From: UBA8231 sp036011085
Lineage (GTDB): Bacteria; Latescibacterota; UBA2968; UBA8231
Reading direction: 5' to 3'
Assembly: GCA_036011085.1 (NCBI GenBank)
Contig: DASCMS010000095.1
Coordinates: 1-64,000, forward strand
Length of the DNA stretch: 64,000 nucleotides
Shown here: in pieces, positions 15,882 to 25,292 of the stretch
Position numbering within the stretch: the first letter of the stretch is position 1
How the letters are laid out: every line of letters starts with the position of its first letter
Translations under genes and position numbers: made by a program
Notes under the pieces: generated by a model
Told to the model about the DNA's origin: nothing
Seen by the model: only the letters and a program-made list of their open reading frames with translations
Database searches by the model: none

Positions 15882-16515
15882 GGTCGAAGATACCGGGGTC
15901 GGGATGGATGCTGCGACCCGGCAACGTGTGTTCGAGCCCTTCTTCACGACCAAGGCCGATGTCGGCAGCGGCCTGGGGCTGTCCACCGCGTACGGCTCGG
16001 TGAAGCAATGGGGCGGCGAAATGGCGGTCGTCTCTACACCGGGCGTGGGCACGACCTTCTCGTTGCGGCTGCCGGTGTGGGCACATTCGACACCGAACTC
16101 CGCCGAACCGGCACAGGAAGGGGCTCAGGCGCCACCGAGCACGATCCTGGTCGTCGAAGACGACGAGGTCGTCTGCCGCGTGCTCGATCGCCTGCTGGGA
16201 CTCGTCAACAGGGTCGACTTTTCCCACACCGGTCAGGAGGCCACACAGCGGATGGCACCGGGGAAATACGACATCGCTCTCATCGACCTGGGGCTGCCAG
16301 GCTTGCCGGGCGACCAGGTCGCCGATCAGCTCCGGAAGGTGGACCCGACGATCGCCACGGTGCTGATCACGGGATGGTCACTGCCCGATGCCGACCCGCG
16401 GTTGGCCAGCTTCGACTTCCGCTTGCAGAAGCCCTTCGGTGAACTCGAGGAAGTGCAGGCGACCCTGGCCCGAGCAGCGTCTCTCCATGAGGCCAGGGTG
16501 CAGGACGTGACCTGA
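15784..16515 (+). CDS. hybrid sensor kinase, C-terminal part: HATPase and receiver domains
   Basis: This frame continues the kinase above. Homology actually begins at about 15727 (S-T-E-F-G-D-I-A-P-I-Q-G), before any start codon, showing that it is not a separate gene. The ATP-binding domain has NLLFNAVDAMPQGG (N box), VEDTGVGMD (G1), FEPFFTTK (F box) and GSGLGLS (G2). A receiver domain follows, ILVVEDDEVV with the phospho-acceptor Asp in LIDLGLPG and the conserved Lys in LQKPFG. Repairing one base at about 15726 gives one hybrid kinase of roughly 1250 residues. Taken as is, this piece would be a kinase-receiver fragment lacking the phosphorylatable His. Confidence 0.8.
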   Translation: MLSNLLFNAVDAMPQGGQITFRTRRGAGCTILEVEDTGVGMDAATRQRVFEPFFTTKADVGSGLGLSTAYGSVKQWGGEMAVVSTPGVGTTFSLRLPVWAHSTPNSAEPAQEGAQAPPSTILVVEDDEVVCRVLDRLLGLVNRVDFSHTGQEATQRMAPGKYDIALIDLGLPGLPGDQVADQLRKVDPTIATVLITGWSLPDADPRLASFDFRLQKPFGELEEVQATLARAASLHEARVQDVT

Positions 16516-16573
16516 GCACACCGGACGCTGCTGACCTGTTCTACGGCGTTGCCGGGACCGAACCGAGTGCGCC

Positions 16574-17986
16574 TCAATCCCGCGAGGCATCAACCCAGTG
16601 ACGTGCACCCTCGGCCTGATTCAGCGCCCGGAGCAGCCGGGTATCGACGTCGTAGAGATCCTCGGTGGCACGAATCTGCCCGTCGGGTGCAACGCTTGCA
16701 GTCCAGTAGAGGATGTAGGTCGGCAGCGGTACGGGCAGATCGATGCGGCCCGTCTCACCCGCTGCCAGCAGGCGGTCGAAGCGCCGACGACCGGAGGGAG
16801 ATGAGGCCAGCAACTGTTCGACGAGTTCGACGATGCCTTCCACACGCACGCAGCCGTGACTCAGATCTCGCGCCTGACTGCTGAACAGGTCGGTCCCTGG
16901 CGTGTCGTGCAGGTAAATGGCAAAGGGATTGAGCAGATCCAGTTTCACCCGCCCCAGCGGATTGCTGCCGCCGGGACGCTGCACGAACCGGTATTTTGAT
17001 GAGAACCCGGAGGCTCGATCCCAGACGAGACTGTCCAGATTTGCTTTTTTTCCCGCATGCGTCCAGGCTTCGAACCCGCGCTGCCTCAACGACAGTGCGC
17101 GGCCCCCGTCTGTGAGGCCGATGGCAAGCTCTTCATCAGATATCCGGGGCGGTACATGCCACGATGGGTGTACGACGACGTGGGTCACCTCGCTGGCAAA
17201 CTGGGGCGTCTGCCGGTACCGCTCGCCGACGATGACCCGGTGCATCTGCCGACGACCGTCGACGACGTAGTCGAGTTCAAAGTCGGCGATGCGCACCAGC
17301 AGATAACGACTGCCCAGATCACGCGGCAGCCAGCGCCAGCGTTCGAGATTGGCCCGCAGTCTGTCTTCTCCATCCGTGCCGACGGCCAATCCCTCCAGCG
17401 CCTGCTGCAGTCTGCGGTACTCTACTCCCATCGGCGCCAGCCGGCGCAGATTCACTCCCACCTGATCGAGGCCGATCGCCGTGGCCAGCAATCCGGACAG
17501 ATCCGCCGGTGGCCGGCGCACCTGCCAGGAGATGCTGATCGTCGACGGGTCGACGGCGCCGCGGCGCAGATCGTCGGCATAGGCGAGAAATGCGGCGGTG
17601 AGGCCGATGTCGAGGCGCGCTGCCCGTGCCGGACTTGCGTCCCGGTCTGCACGCAGCCGGGTGACGGCGGAACGAAGATCGGGATGGCCGTAGATGTCAG
17701 CATCGAGGCCATGGTTGCGGGCGCCGGCAAGCTCTGCCAGCAGCTCGTCTGCCCGGGCGTGTACGCCGTGGAGGCCCGTCCAGGCCGGCTGGCCGTCGCG
17801 CCGCTGATAGAAGCTGCGCAACCACGCATCACGTTGCCGGCCCCGCCTGTCGGCCGGCTCTGACAGGCCGCGCAAGGCCCGCCGTACAGCCACACTGTGG
17901 TCGGCTGGGAGCAGATGTTCGCCGGACGACAGCGCCCCGCACCCCATGATCAGAACAGAGGCCAGGACCGGGTAACAGATCCTCAC
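16574..17986 (-). CDS. L,D-transpeptidase of the YcbB type (YkuD domain)
   Basis: Periplasmic peptidoglycan cross-linking enzyme that forms 3-3 peptide bridges. The 470-residue protein starts with a lipoprotein-like signal (VLASVLIMGC), carries a long helical scaffold region, and has a C-terminal YkuD domain with VHPSWHVPPRI and the catalytic motif HDTPGT...SHGCVRVE (Cys in HGCVR). The GTG at 17986 is chosen over further upstream starts that would overlap mgtE; it lies 11 bases after the mgtE stop. Scaffold plus C-terminal catalytic domain resembles E. coli LdtD (YcbB). The peptidoglycan-binding domain is not obvious. Co-transcription with mgtE is likely. Confidence 0.88.
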   Translation of the reverse strand: MRICYPVLASVLIMGCGALSSGEHLLPADHSVAVRRALRGLSEPADRRGRQRDAWLRSFYQRRDGQPAWTGLHGVHARADELLAELAGARNHGLDADIYGHPDLRSAVTRLRADRDASPARAARLDIGLTAAFLAYADDLRRGAVDPSTISISWQVRRPPADLSGLLATAIGLDQVGVNLRRLAPMGVEYRRLQQALEGLAVGTDGEDRLRANLERWRWLPRDLGSRYLLVRIADFELDYVVDGRRQMHRVIVGERYRQTPQFASEVTHVVVHPSWHVPPRISDEELAIGLTDGGRALSLRQRGFEAWTHAGKKANLDSLVWDRASGFSSKYRFVQRPGGSNPLGRVKLDLLNPFAIYLHDTPGTDLFSSQARDLSHGCVRVEGIVELVEQLLASSPSGRRRFDRLLAAGETGRIDLPVPLPTYILYWTASVAPDGQIRATEDLYDVDTRLLRALNQAEGARHWVDASRD

Positions 17987-17997
17987 GCTGCCCCGCC

Positions 17998-19395
17998 TCA
18001 GCCTGTGAGCAGTTGCAGCAGAGCCGTGGCCACACCGAAATAGATGCACAGTGAGAGAATGTCGTTCACCGTCGTGATCAGGGGACCGGAGGCGACGGCC
18101 GGGTCGATGCCGAAAGTGCGGAACAGGATGGGAATCGTCGCCCCGAGCACGGCGGACAGCACAACGGCGGCAAACATGGCGACGCCGGCGCAGGGCGCCA
18201 CGGGAGAGCCACCCGTCCACAGCCAGGCCACGACAAAGACGACGAGGCCGAGAAACGTGCCCATCAGTGCGGCGACGCGGAATTCACGCCACAGGGCCCG
18301 TCGGACCTCCTCCGGCTGCAGGATCCCGGTGGCCAGGCTGCGCACCGTCACCGTGGAGGTCTGGATACCGGAGTTGCCTCCCATGGCCATGATCGCCGGC
18401 ACGAAGAGGACCAGCGGACTCAGAGCCGCCAACACGCCGGAGAAGAGGTCGAGGACACCGCCGGACAACAGCGTACCCAGCAGACAGAACAGCAGCCATG
18501 GCAGACGGCGGCGCATGACACCGATGACGCTGCGATCCTCCATTTCCGCGGAGCTGGTGGCCGCCATCTTCAGGTTGTCTTCCGTGGCTTCCTCCTGGAT
18601 GACGTCGACGATGTCGTCTACCGTCACCTGCCCGACGAGGATACCCGCCGCATCGACCACGGGCAGGGCGAGCAGATCGTAGTCGGCAAAGATCTCGGCG
18701 ATCTCCTCCTGGTCCATGTCGGCACGCACCGTGATCGGTTCATGGTCGGCCACCGAGGACAGTTGTGCCTCCCTGTCAGCCAGAAGCATGCTGTGCAGGG
18801 ACACGCTGCCGACGAGACGGTCCCTGTCATCGACGACGAATACCGCAAGCGGCTCCTCCGCATGGTCACCGGCACGGGTCCGCAGATGGTCGATAGCGCC
18901 GGCCACGGTGACGTTGTCCGTGACCGCCACCAGGCGCGAAGTCATGATGCCGCCCCCCGAATCCTCGGGATGCTCCATCAGTTCGCGGACCTCGTCCGCC
19001 TCCTCCACTTCCATCAGCGACAGCACGCGCTCGCTGTGCTCATCGGGAAGATCTGCGAGCACGTCCGCGGCATCGTCCGGCGCCATCTCCTCGAGGATGC
19101 CCGACAGCGCCTGATCGTCCAGCTCTTCGGCCACGCTGACCACGGTGGTGGCATCGAACTCGGCCAGGACACCGGCAGCCAGGGACTCGGCCAGCAAGGC
19201 CATGCAGCGCCTGCGATCGTCGCCATCGAGGCGACGCAGCAGATCCGCCAGGTCGACGGCATGCTGGCTGTTGAGGACCAGACGGAGTGTCGCCACATCG
19301 GCGGCGGCGAGGGCCTCCCGTGTCGTCGTCAGCAGGACGTCGCGGCGCTCCTGCAGGCCTCCGTGGGCCAGCGTATCGTGTGGTGTGTCGCTCAT
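17998..19395 (-). CDS. mgtE: magnesium transporter MgtE
   Basis: A 465-residue MgtE: N-terminal helical MgtE_N domain rich in Asp/Glu (EELDDQALSGILEEMAPDDAADVL), a pair of CBS domains starting at GIMTSRLVAVTDNV, the connecting plug helix, and five C-terminal membrane helices with the pore segment AIMAMGGNSGIQTSTVTVR. Mg2+ import is gated by Mg2+ binding to the N and CBS domains in the family. Length is typical. ATG at 19395; the divergent EamA transporter starts 83 bases away. The L,D-transpeptidase follows 11 bases downstream. Confidence 0.94.
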   Translation of the reverse strand: MSDTPHDTLAHGGLQERRDVLLTTTREALAAADVATLRLVLNSQHAVDLADLLRRLDGDDRRRCMALLAESLAAGVLAEFDATTVVSVAEELDDQALSGILEEMAPDDAADVLADLPDEHSERVLSLMEVEEADEVRELMEHPEDSGGGIMTSRLVAVTDNVTVAGAIDHLRTRAGDHAEEPLAVFVVDDRDRLVGSVSLHSMLLADREAQLSSVADHEPITVRADMDQEEIAEIFADYDLLALPVVDAAGILVGQVTVDDIVDVIQEEATEDNLKMAATSSAEMEDRSVIGVMRRRLPWLLFCLLGTLLSGGVLDLFSGVLAALSPLVLFVPAIMAMGGNSGIQTSTVTVRSLATGILQPEEVRRALWREFRVAALMGTFLGLVVFVVAWLWTGGSPVAPCAGVAMFAAVVLSAVLGATIPILFRTFGIDPAVASGPLITTVNDILSLCIYFGVATALLQLLTG

Positions 19396-19478
19396 AGTGC
19401 AGGGAATATAGACGCCGTTGCCGCCTCGGCGAAGACCTCGTAAACTCTCAGTCCACTTGAAGTTGCGAGGATTTCGTA

Positions 19479-20321
19479 TTGTACTGGCTGGTGCTGGCCT
19501 CCCTTACGTCTCTCGGGTTCGGCCAGCTGTTCAAATGGTCGCAGCGTCGTGGCTGCCACGCGCCCACCGTGGTCAGCGCCAACTATCTCACCCTGGCGGC
19601 GGTCCTGGCCATCTGGCACCTGTGGACGGGGAACGACTTCGCTGTCCCAGCGTCGGTCATCGTGGGCGGCGCCATGGGGCTGTCCTTCATCGTCGCCATG
19701 CTGGTGATGACGGGCGCCCTGGAACGATTCCCCGTGGGCATGGTGCTCACATCCTTCCGGCTGTCCATTCTCGCTCCCGTCGTCGTTTCGGTCTGGTTGT
19801 GGGGAGAGTCCCTTTCGGCGGTTCAGGCAAGCGGAATCGGTCTGGCTCTTGTGGCCCTGGCGCTCATCTCGATGTCGCGCTCGTCTGGCCGGAGCCGTCC
19901 CGTCGTCGGCGCCGCAGCCCTGCTCACCGCCCTGGCGGTGTTCGCCACGCAAGGTGTGGGGCAGATCTGTCTGGGATGGGTGCACTACGCCGGACTCGAC
20001 GAACAGCGCCTCACCGTGCTGATGACCTGCGCGGCGACGGCGGGCACTGGGGGCGGCCTCGTTCTGCTGGTCCGGCGACATCGCCCCAGGATCCGCGACC
20101 TGCACATGGGGGTCGGCATTGGCCTGTTCAACCTCGTGGCACTGGCCACAACCCTCACCGCGCTCATGCACCTCGACAGGACGCTGTTCTTCCCTGTCAC
20201 CGGATGTCTCGTCGTACTGCTGGATGGCCTGTTCGCCCACCTGTGGTGGAAGGAGCGGATGGGCCGCGTCGGCGCCTTGGGCGCCGGTCTCGGGGCGCTT
20301 GCCCTGCTGCTCGTGTTGTAA
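19479..20321 (+). CDS. EamA/DMT family transporter
   Basis: A 280-residue integral membrane protein with about ten predicted helices in two halves, typical of drug/metabolite transporters. Short charged loops separate the helices, for example MSRSSGRSRP in the middle between the two EamA units. It starts with TTG at 19479, gcgagga lying seven bases upstream; no better in-frame start exists. The substrate cannot be inferred. It is followed after 30 bases by an SDR gene and then RmlA, all on the plus strand, so the three may form one transcript. Confidence 0.78.
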   Translation: MYWLVLASLTSLGFGQLFKWSQRRGCHAPTVVSANYLTLAAVLAIWHLWTGNDFAVPASVIVGGAMGLSFIVAMLVMTGALERFPVGMVLTSFRLSILAPVVVSVWLWGESLSAVQASGIGLALVALALISMSRSSGRSRPVVGAAALLTALAVFATQGVGQICLGWVHYAGLDEQRLTVLMTCAATAGTGGGLVLLVRRHRPRIRDLHMGVGIGLFNLVALATTLTALMHLDRTLFFPVTGCLVVLLDGLFAHLWWKERMGRVGALGAGLGALALLLVL

Positions 20322-20351
20322 CTTTAGGGCAACGGAGGAGGGAGATAACTG

Positions 20352-21104
20352 ATGGGAGATAGACTCGCCGGCCGTACCGCCCTGGTCACCGGCGCCGCCC
20401 GTGGGATCGGCTACGCCATCTGCGAGCGCTTCGCCGCCGAAGGTGCCCGGCTGGCCATGACTGACATCGATGAGGAAGGCGTGCAGGCTGCCGCCGTCAC
20501 CCTTGGTGGCGACGGCCCTCAGCCTGTCCCCGCGCGCCTCGATGTTGCCGACGTCGGCACCAGTCGCGCCGTCATCGAGTCCCTCATAGGTGAGCTGGGC
20601 CAACTCGACATTCTCGTCAACAATGCCGGCTTCGTCCGCCACACCACGGCCTTCGACTGCACCGAGCAGGACTGGGATCGTATGGTAGACGTCAATCTGA
20701 AGGGTGTATTCTTCTGCGCCCAGGCCGTTCTCCCCCACATGCGCGACCGACGCCGGGGCGCCATCGTCAACATGTCCTCCCTGGCGGCCAAGACCGGGGG
20801 TGTCGCCGCGGCGCCACCCTACGGCGCTGCCAAGGCCGGGGTCTCCGCTCTTACCGTACACCTGGCCAAGGTGATGGCCCCCTTCGGCGTACGCGTCAAT
20901 GGCCTGGCGCCCGGGGTCATCGACACCGACATGGTACGCGGCATGGGATCGTCCGACCACGTGGGTCTGGCCAAGCAGATCCCCCTCGGCGAGAAGGGAC
21001 GCGCCGAGGACGTAGCCAGCGCCGCTCTGTTTCTCGCCTCGGACGAGGCGCGTCACATCACCGGAGAGATCGTCGACGTCAACGGCGGCCTCTGGATGGA
21101 CTGA
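20352..21104 (+). CDS. SDR family oxidoreductase (FabG-like)
   Basis: A 250-residue classical short-chain dehydrogenase. It has the cofactor motif TGAARGIG, LVNNAGF, the catalytic Ser in MSSLAAKTG and YGAAKAG, and ends with the typical ITGEIVDVNGGLWMD. An acidic residue after the second strand (TDID) points to NAD(H) rather than NADPH. ATG at 20352 with ggaggaggga upstream. It resembles 3-oxoacyl-ACP reductase and many sugar or alcohol dehydrogenases; without other fatty acid genes nearby the substrate stays open. Confidence 0.87.
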   Translation: MGDRLAGRTALVTGAARGIGYAICERFAAEGARLAMTDIDEEGVQAAAVTLGGDGPQPVPARLDVADVGTSRAVIESLIGELGQLDILVNNAGFVRHTTAFDCTEQDWDRMVDVNLKGVFFCAQAVLPHMRDRRRGAIVNMSSLAAKTGGVAAAPPYGAAKAGVSALTVHLAKVMAPFGVRVNGLAPGVIDTDMVRGMGSSDHVGLAKQIPLGEKGRAEDVASAALFLASDEARHITGEIVDVNGGLWMD

Positions 21105-21139
21105 TCTCGAAAACAACCCCAGAGGGAGCGAGAGAGAAG

Positions 21140-22024
21140 ATGAAGGGAATCGTTCTGGCCGGTGGGCTCGGCACACGCCTGGTGCCATTGACCCGCGTCG
21201 TGTGCAAACAGCTGCTGCCCGTGTACGACAAGCCGATGATCTGTTACCCCCTGTCGATCCTGATGCTCGGCGGCATCCGGGAGATCTGCATCATCTCGAC
21301 GCCGCAGGACTTGCCCATCATCCGCAACTTCCTCGGTGATGGCACCGCCCTCGGCGTGGAGTTCACCTACATCGAACAGGCCAACCCCGAAGGTATTGCC
21401 CAGGCCTTTCTGCTGGCCGAGGACTTTCTCGCGGGAGACAATGTCACCCTCGTGCTCGGGGACAACGTGTTCTACGGTGACTACTTCTACGGTGACACCG
21501 GCTTTGTCCGGGCCGCCCGTGAGTTTGCCGGTGGCGGTCTCATCTTCTGCTACTACGTCTCCAACCCGGAGGACTTCGGCGTCATCGAGTTCGACGGGGA
21601 CGGTCGTGTCCTCGGGATCGAAGAGAAGCCGGATCGACCCAAGTCCAACTACGCCGTACCCGGTCTCTACATCTATGACGGCGATGTGGTGGAGGTAACG
21701 AAGAACCTGAAGCCCTCAGGCCGCGGCGAGCTGGAGATCACCGATGTGAACCGCACCTACCTGGAGCGTGGTGATCTGCGCGTCGAGCAGCTGGGGCGCG
21801 GCATCGCCTGGCTCGACACGGGCACGCCGGGCAGCCTGCAGGAGGCCAGCAGCTTCATCGAAGCCATCGAGAAGCGCCAGGGATTGAAGATCGCCTGCCT
21901 TGAGGAGATCGCCTTCGATCAGGGCTTCGTCGACCGCCCCGGCTTCGAGGCGCTCATCGACACCTACCCTGAGAAATGCGATTACAATGAATACCTGCGG
22001 GCGGTGCTGGCGCAGAAGGTCTGA
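21140..22024 (+). CDS. rmlA: glucose-1-phosphate thymidylyltransferase
   Basis: RmlA makes dTDP-glucose from glucose 1-phosphate and dTTP, the first step to dTDP-L-rhamnose and other deoxysugars for surface polysaccharides. The 294-residue product shows KGIVLAGGLGTRLVPLT, KQLLPVYDKPMI, LGDNVFYGD, GVIEFDGDGRV and ELEITDVN, the full RmlA pattern, and near-standard length. ATG at 21140 is preceded by gagggagcgagaga. It lies 35 bases after the SDR gene, with no rmlBCD alongside. The convergent oxidoreductase gene ends two bases after it. Confidence 0.95.
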   Translation: MKGIVLAGGLGTRLVPLTRVVCKQLLPVYDKPMICYPLSILMLGGIREICIISTPQDLPIIRNFLGDGTALGVEFTYIEQANPEGIAQAFLLAEDFLAGDNVTLVLGDNVFYGDYFYGDTGFVRAAREFAGGGLIFCYYVSNPEDFGVIEFDGDGRVLGIEEKPDRPKSNYAVPGLYIYDGDVVEVTKNLKPSGRGELEITDVNRTYLERGDLRVEQLGRGIAWLDTGTPGSLQEASSFIEAIEKRQGLKIACLEEIAFDQGFVDRPGFEALIDTYPEKCDYNEYLRAVLAQKV

Positions 22025-22026
22025 GC

Positions 22027-23043
22027 TCAGCGCAGCCGGACTTCCCTGCCCGTCTCCGCTGACTTGTAAATGCCATCGAGCATCTGCATCAACTGCACGC
22101 CCTGCTCGCCAGACATCAGCGGCGTTTTCCCCGTCTGGATACACTCGGCGAAATGATCGGTCTGACCGGCAAAGGCGTCGAGCTTGGGCACGTCCGGCGT
22201 GATATCCTCCTGCACGCCGCGACGTTCGGTGTAGATCCTCAAGGGACTCAGTTCGGCGCCACCCTTTGTCCCGGCCAGGTGAATGCCCCCGCCACCGGGA
22301 AGATTCAGAGCCCAGCTGCACTCCAGAATCAGGGTTGCTTCATTGGCGAAACGAATGAGAGAGAAAGCAGCGTCATCGACGTCGAAGGTGTTCCCCTTGG
22401 GCACGACGTGGGCGAACTTGCTGTAGGCGGCGCCGGTGACCGACACTGGCTTCGGCGTGCCCATCAGCCACCACGCCTGATCGAGGGCGTGGACACCGAT
22501 GTCGATGAGGGCGCCACCACCGCTCCGCTTCTTGTCGGTGAACCAGGAGCGCGAGCCGAGAGGGATACCGCGACGACGATGGTAGACGGCGCGACCGAAG
22601 TAGATCTCGCCGAGCTCCCCCCGCTCGATGTAACTCTTCGCTGTTGACGTGGGGCCACTGAAGCGCTGGCAGAGAGCGTACATCAGTGTCAGTTGGGCAT
22701 CGGTGGCGGTGGTGGCCAGCTTGCGGGCCTGTTTCGTGTTCAGTGCCGGCGGTTTTTCGCAGATCACATGCTTGCCGGCACGCAGCGCGTCGAGGCTCAC
22801 GGGGGCATGGAGGAAGTTGGGCAGGCAGACGCTGACAGCGTCCACACCTGCCTCACGCAGCATCTCTCTGTGATCGGCGTAAACGCCGTCGATATCGTTC
22901 TCAACCGCTACCTGCGCCGCCAGCGGCTGGTTCATGTCACATACGGCCACCACGTCTGCCCGACGGGACTGGGCATACCCTTTGAGGTGCTCACGACCCG
23001 GCCACCCGAGGCCGATCACACCTACTCTCACCCGCTTCACCAT
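22027..23043 (-). CDS. Gfo/Idh/MocA family oxidoreductase
   Basis: A 338-residue NAD(P)-dependent oxidoreductase. The N-terminal Rossmann fold begins RVGVIGLGWPGREHLKGY, followed by VCLPNFLHAPV and the catalytic-site motif CEKPPALN (EKP). The C-terminal alpha/beta domain has DIGVHALDQAWWLMG with the typical D-x-x-x-H. Members oxidise inositols, glucose or other sugars, or reduce biliverdin. The substrate is undetermined. It starts about 70 bases downstream of trpA on the same strand and may be read through from it. Confidence 0.9.
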   Translation of the reverse strand: MVKRVRVGVIGLGWPGREHLKGYAQSRRADVVAVCDMNQPLAAQVAVENDIDGVYADHREMLREAGVDAVSVCLPNFLHAPVSLDALRAGKHVICEKPPALNTKQARKLATTATDAQLTLMYALCQRFSGPTSTAKSYIERGELGEIYFGRAVYHRRRGIPLGSRSWFTDKKRSGGGALIDIGVHALDQAWWLMGTPKPVSVTGAAYSKFAHVVPKGNTFDVDDAAFSLIRFANEATLILECSWALNLPGGGGIHLAGTKGGAELSPLRIYTERRGVQEDITPDVPKLDAFAGQTDHFAECIQTGKTPLMSGEQGVQLMQMLDGIYKSAETGREVRLR

Positions 23044-23112
23044 CTCTTGTGATCCTCCATGCTGAGGGCTTCGGCAACACCTGCCGGATCGTCCTGAGGG
23101 GGCAGGCTGCCC

Positions 23113-23895
23113 TCAACCGCGGGCGGCTGCCAGTTCTTCAACGAGGGCGCCGTAGGTGGTCTCTCCGCCGTCTTCCCAGGCGGCCAGCAGTGCCGAACCG
23201 ACGGTGCCGATCTCGACCCGGCCGTGCAGGGCGGTCAGGTCTTGACCGCGACGCAGGCCGAATCCCAGGGCCAGGGGCAGGTCGGTCGCCTTGCGGTACC
23301 TCTTGAGGAAACCAAGATCTGCCTCGAAGTCCGTCGCTTTGCCGGTGACTCCCTTGCGCGCCACGGCATAGATGAAGCCGCTGGCCCGCTCCCCCAGGCT
23401 CTGCAGCCGTTCCACCGTGTTCGTCGGTGTCATCAGCAGGATCGACTCGAGCTCGTGAGTCTGGCTGGCCTTCGTCAGCTCGCCGTATTCCTCCCATGCC
23501 AGATCCGGCAGGATATAGCCGACGGCCCCAGCTTGGGCGAGACGCTCGCAGAAACGCTCGGCACCGAGGCGGAAGACGGTGTTGTAGTAGCCCATGAACA
23601 GCCGCGGAAAACTACAGACATCCCCGGCCTCGGCGACGAAATCGAAGTAGTCGTCCACCCGGAGACCCGCGGCCAGTGCCTCCTGGTTGGCACGCACAAA
23701 GACGGGACCGTCGGCGACGGGCTCGCTGAAGGGCATCTGCAACTCGACCAGGTCCACGTCATTGGCCGCCATGATCCGCAGCATCGTCCGATTCGCCTCG
23801 AGGGACGGGTACCCGACGACGAGGTGTGTCATCAGCAGGATCTTCCGATCGCCTCCGGAGAGTCGCTGCCGGACGTATCCCTGCAGGCCACTCAC
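23113..23895 (-). CDS. trpA: tryptophan synthase alpha chain
   Basis: Cleaves indole-3-glycerol phosphate to indole and glyceraldehyde 3-phosphate and channels indole to TrpB. The 260-residue barrel keeps the catalytic acids Glu51 (LVELQMPFSE) and Asp62 (VADGP), GYYNTVF, ILPDLAWEE, the GVTGK phosphate-site loop and GFGLRRGQD. Several positions normally conserved are changed (IYAVARKGVTG instead of YYVSxxGVTG), so it is a divergent TrpA. Its GTG start overlaps the trpB stop as GTGA, giving translational coupling. No other trp gene is present here and no trp leader was found upstream of trpB. Confidence 0.92.
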   Translation of the reverse strand: MSGLQGYVRQRLSGGDRKILLMTHLVVGYPSLEANRTMLRIMAANDVDLVELQMPFSEPVADGPVFVRANQEALAAGLRVDDYFDFVAEAGDVCSFPRLFMGYYNTVFRLGAERFCERLAQAGAVGYILPDLAWEEYGELTKASQTHELESILLMTPTNTVERLQSLGERASGFIYAVARKGVTGKATDFEADLGFLKRYRKATDLPLALGFGLRRGQDLTALHGRVEIGTVGSALLAAWEDGGETTYGALVEELAAARG

Positions 23896-25172
23896 AGCTT
23901 TGCAGCTTTATCTTTGAGAAAATCCGTCCAACGCGTATCACCGAGGGCGTCGCCGATGGTGAAGATGTCCTTGTCACCCCGGCCCGAGAGGTTGATGAGA
24001 ATGATGCTGCCCTCGGGCGTGGATGGGGCCTCGCGCAGCGCACCGGCCACTGCGTGGGTGCTCTCGAGAGCACCGATGATCCCTTCTGCGCGCATCAGCT
24101 TCCTGATCCCGGCGATGACCTCGTCGTCGGTGGCTGACTCGAAGCGCACGCGCTCTGTCTCATGCAGATGGGCGAGAATGGGACTGACCCCGATGTAGTC
24201 GAGTCCGGCTGAGACCGAATGGGTGTGCCGCATCTGACCGTCGTCGTCCTGCAGGAAATAGGTCTTGAACCCCTGGGCGACACCTGGCGAGCCATCACCA
24301 CCTGCGAGGCGCGCGGCATGCTCACCGGAGGCGATGCCGTGGCCACCCGCCTCGACACCGACGAGTTCCACGGCCTCGTCATCGAGAAACTCGAGGAACA
24401 TGCCCGTGGCGTTCGAGCCGCCGCCGACGCAGGCGTAGATCCGGTCGGGCAGCCGACCTTCGCGCTCCAGCATCTGCGCCCGCGCCTCTTCGCCGATGAT
24501 TCGCTGCAGCCAGGCGACCATCGTCGGAAACGGATGGGGACCGCACGCGGTGCCGAGCACGTAGTGGGTGTTCTCCATCGAGTCGGTCCAGTCGCGGAAG
24601 GTCTCGTTGATGGCATCCTTCAGTGTCGCTGAGCCGTCCTCGACGGAGACGACCGTAGCACCCATCTGCTCCATCCAGAACACATTCGGCCGCTGTCGTT
24701 CGACGTCGACGGCGCCCATGTAGATGGTGCAGTCGAAGCCGAAGCGTGCCGCCATCGTCGCCGTGGCCACGCCGTGTTGCCCGGCGCCGGTTTCGGCAAT
24801 GACCCGCGTCTTGCCCATGCGCTGCACGAGCAGGCCCTGACCCACGACATTGTTGAGTTTGTGCGCTCCGGTATGGTTGAGATCTTCGCGCTTGAGATAC
24901 AGACGGCGCCCACCGCCGACTTCGGCGGAGAGATTCTCCAGCAACGTGAGGGGGGTGGGACGACAGGAATACGTCTGCAGAACCTGGGTGTAAGTCTGCC
25001 AGAAGGCGGGATCGCGACGGGCGTCGTCGAACGCGGCAGTCAGCTCATCGAGGGTGGTGCGCAGAATCTCGGGCAGGAAGGCGCCGCCGTACGTGCCGAA
25101 GTACCCGGGCCGATCGCCGCCAAACAGAAGCCTCTCCCAGGCGGGGGTACCCGGTCTCTCGGTTGGGCTCAC
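23892..25172 (-). CDS. trpB: tryptophan synthase beta chain
   Basis: PLP enzyme joining indole and serine to tryptophan. The 426-residue product has YFGTYGGAFLPE at the start, the PLP lysine in LNHTGAHKLNN (Lys105), ETGAGQHGVATA, the GGGSNATGMF phosphate-binding loop, GVEAGGHG and LSGRGDKD. This is the TrpB1 type that partners TrpA. GTG at 25172 gives the usual N-terminus; a longer frame reaches 25259 with no family similarity. It forms a GTGA overlap with trpA. The S1-domain gene lies 120 bases upstream on the same strand; no attenuator hairpin is visible in that gap. Confidence 0.95.
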   Translation of the reverse strand: MSPTERPGTPAWERLLFGGDRPGYFGTYGGAFLPEILRTTLDELTAAFDDARRDPAFWQTYTQVLQTYSCRPTPLTLLENLSAEVGGGRRLYLKREDLNHTGAHKLNNVVGQGLLVQRMGKTRVIAETGAGQHGVATATMAARFGFDCTIYMGAVDVERQRPNVFWMEQMGATVVSVEDGSATLKDAINETFRDWTDSMENTHYVLGTACGPHPFPTMVAWLQRIIGEEARAQMLEREGRLPDRIYACVGGGSNATGMFLEFLDDEAVELVGVEAGGHGIASGEHAARLAGGDGSPGVAQGFKTYFLQDDDGQMRHTHSVSAGLDYIGVSPILAHLHETERVRFESATDDEVIAGIRKLMRAEGIIGALESTHAVAGALREAPSTPEGSIILINLSGRGDKDIFTIGDALGDTRWTDFLKDKAAKL

Positions 25173-25292
25173 GCCCCTACTCGACAAGGGCCTTGCGGAG
25201 AGATCGCCCCGGGGGTTCTTGGGCAGGTGGGTGCGATCTCGTCCTGGCGGCGTAGGCACACCACTTGGGTCACAATACCGGTCACGCCGCTC

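Noticed and set aside
19392..21188. 598-codon open frame on the minus strand
   Set aside because: It runs antisense through the EamA and SDR genes. The translation is low complexity (Gly, His, Gln, Asp rich) with no family features.
25173..25292. trp attenuator upstream of trpB
   Set aside because: No Trp-rich leader frame or terminator hairpin with T run could be found in this 120-base gap.
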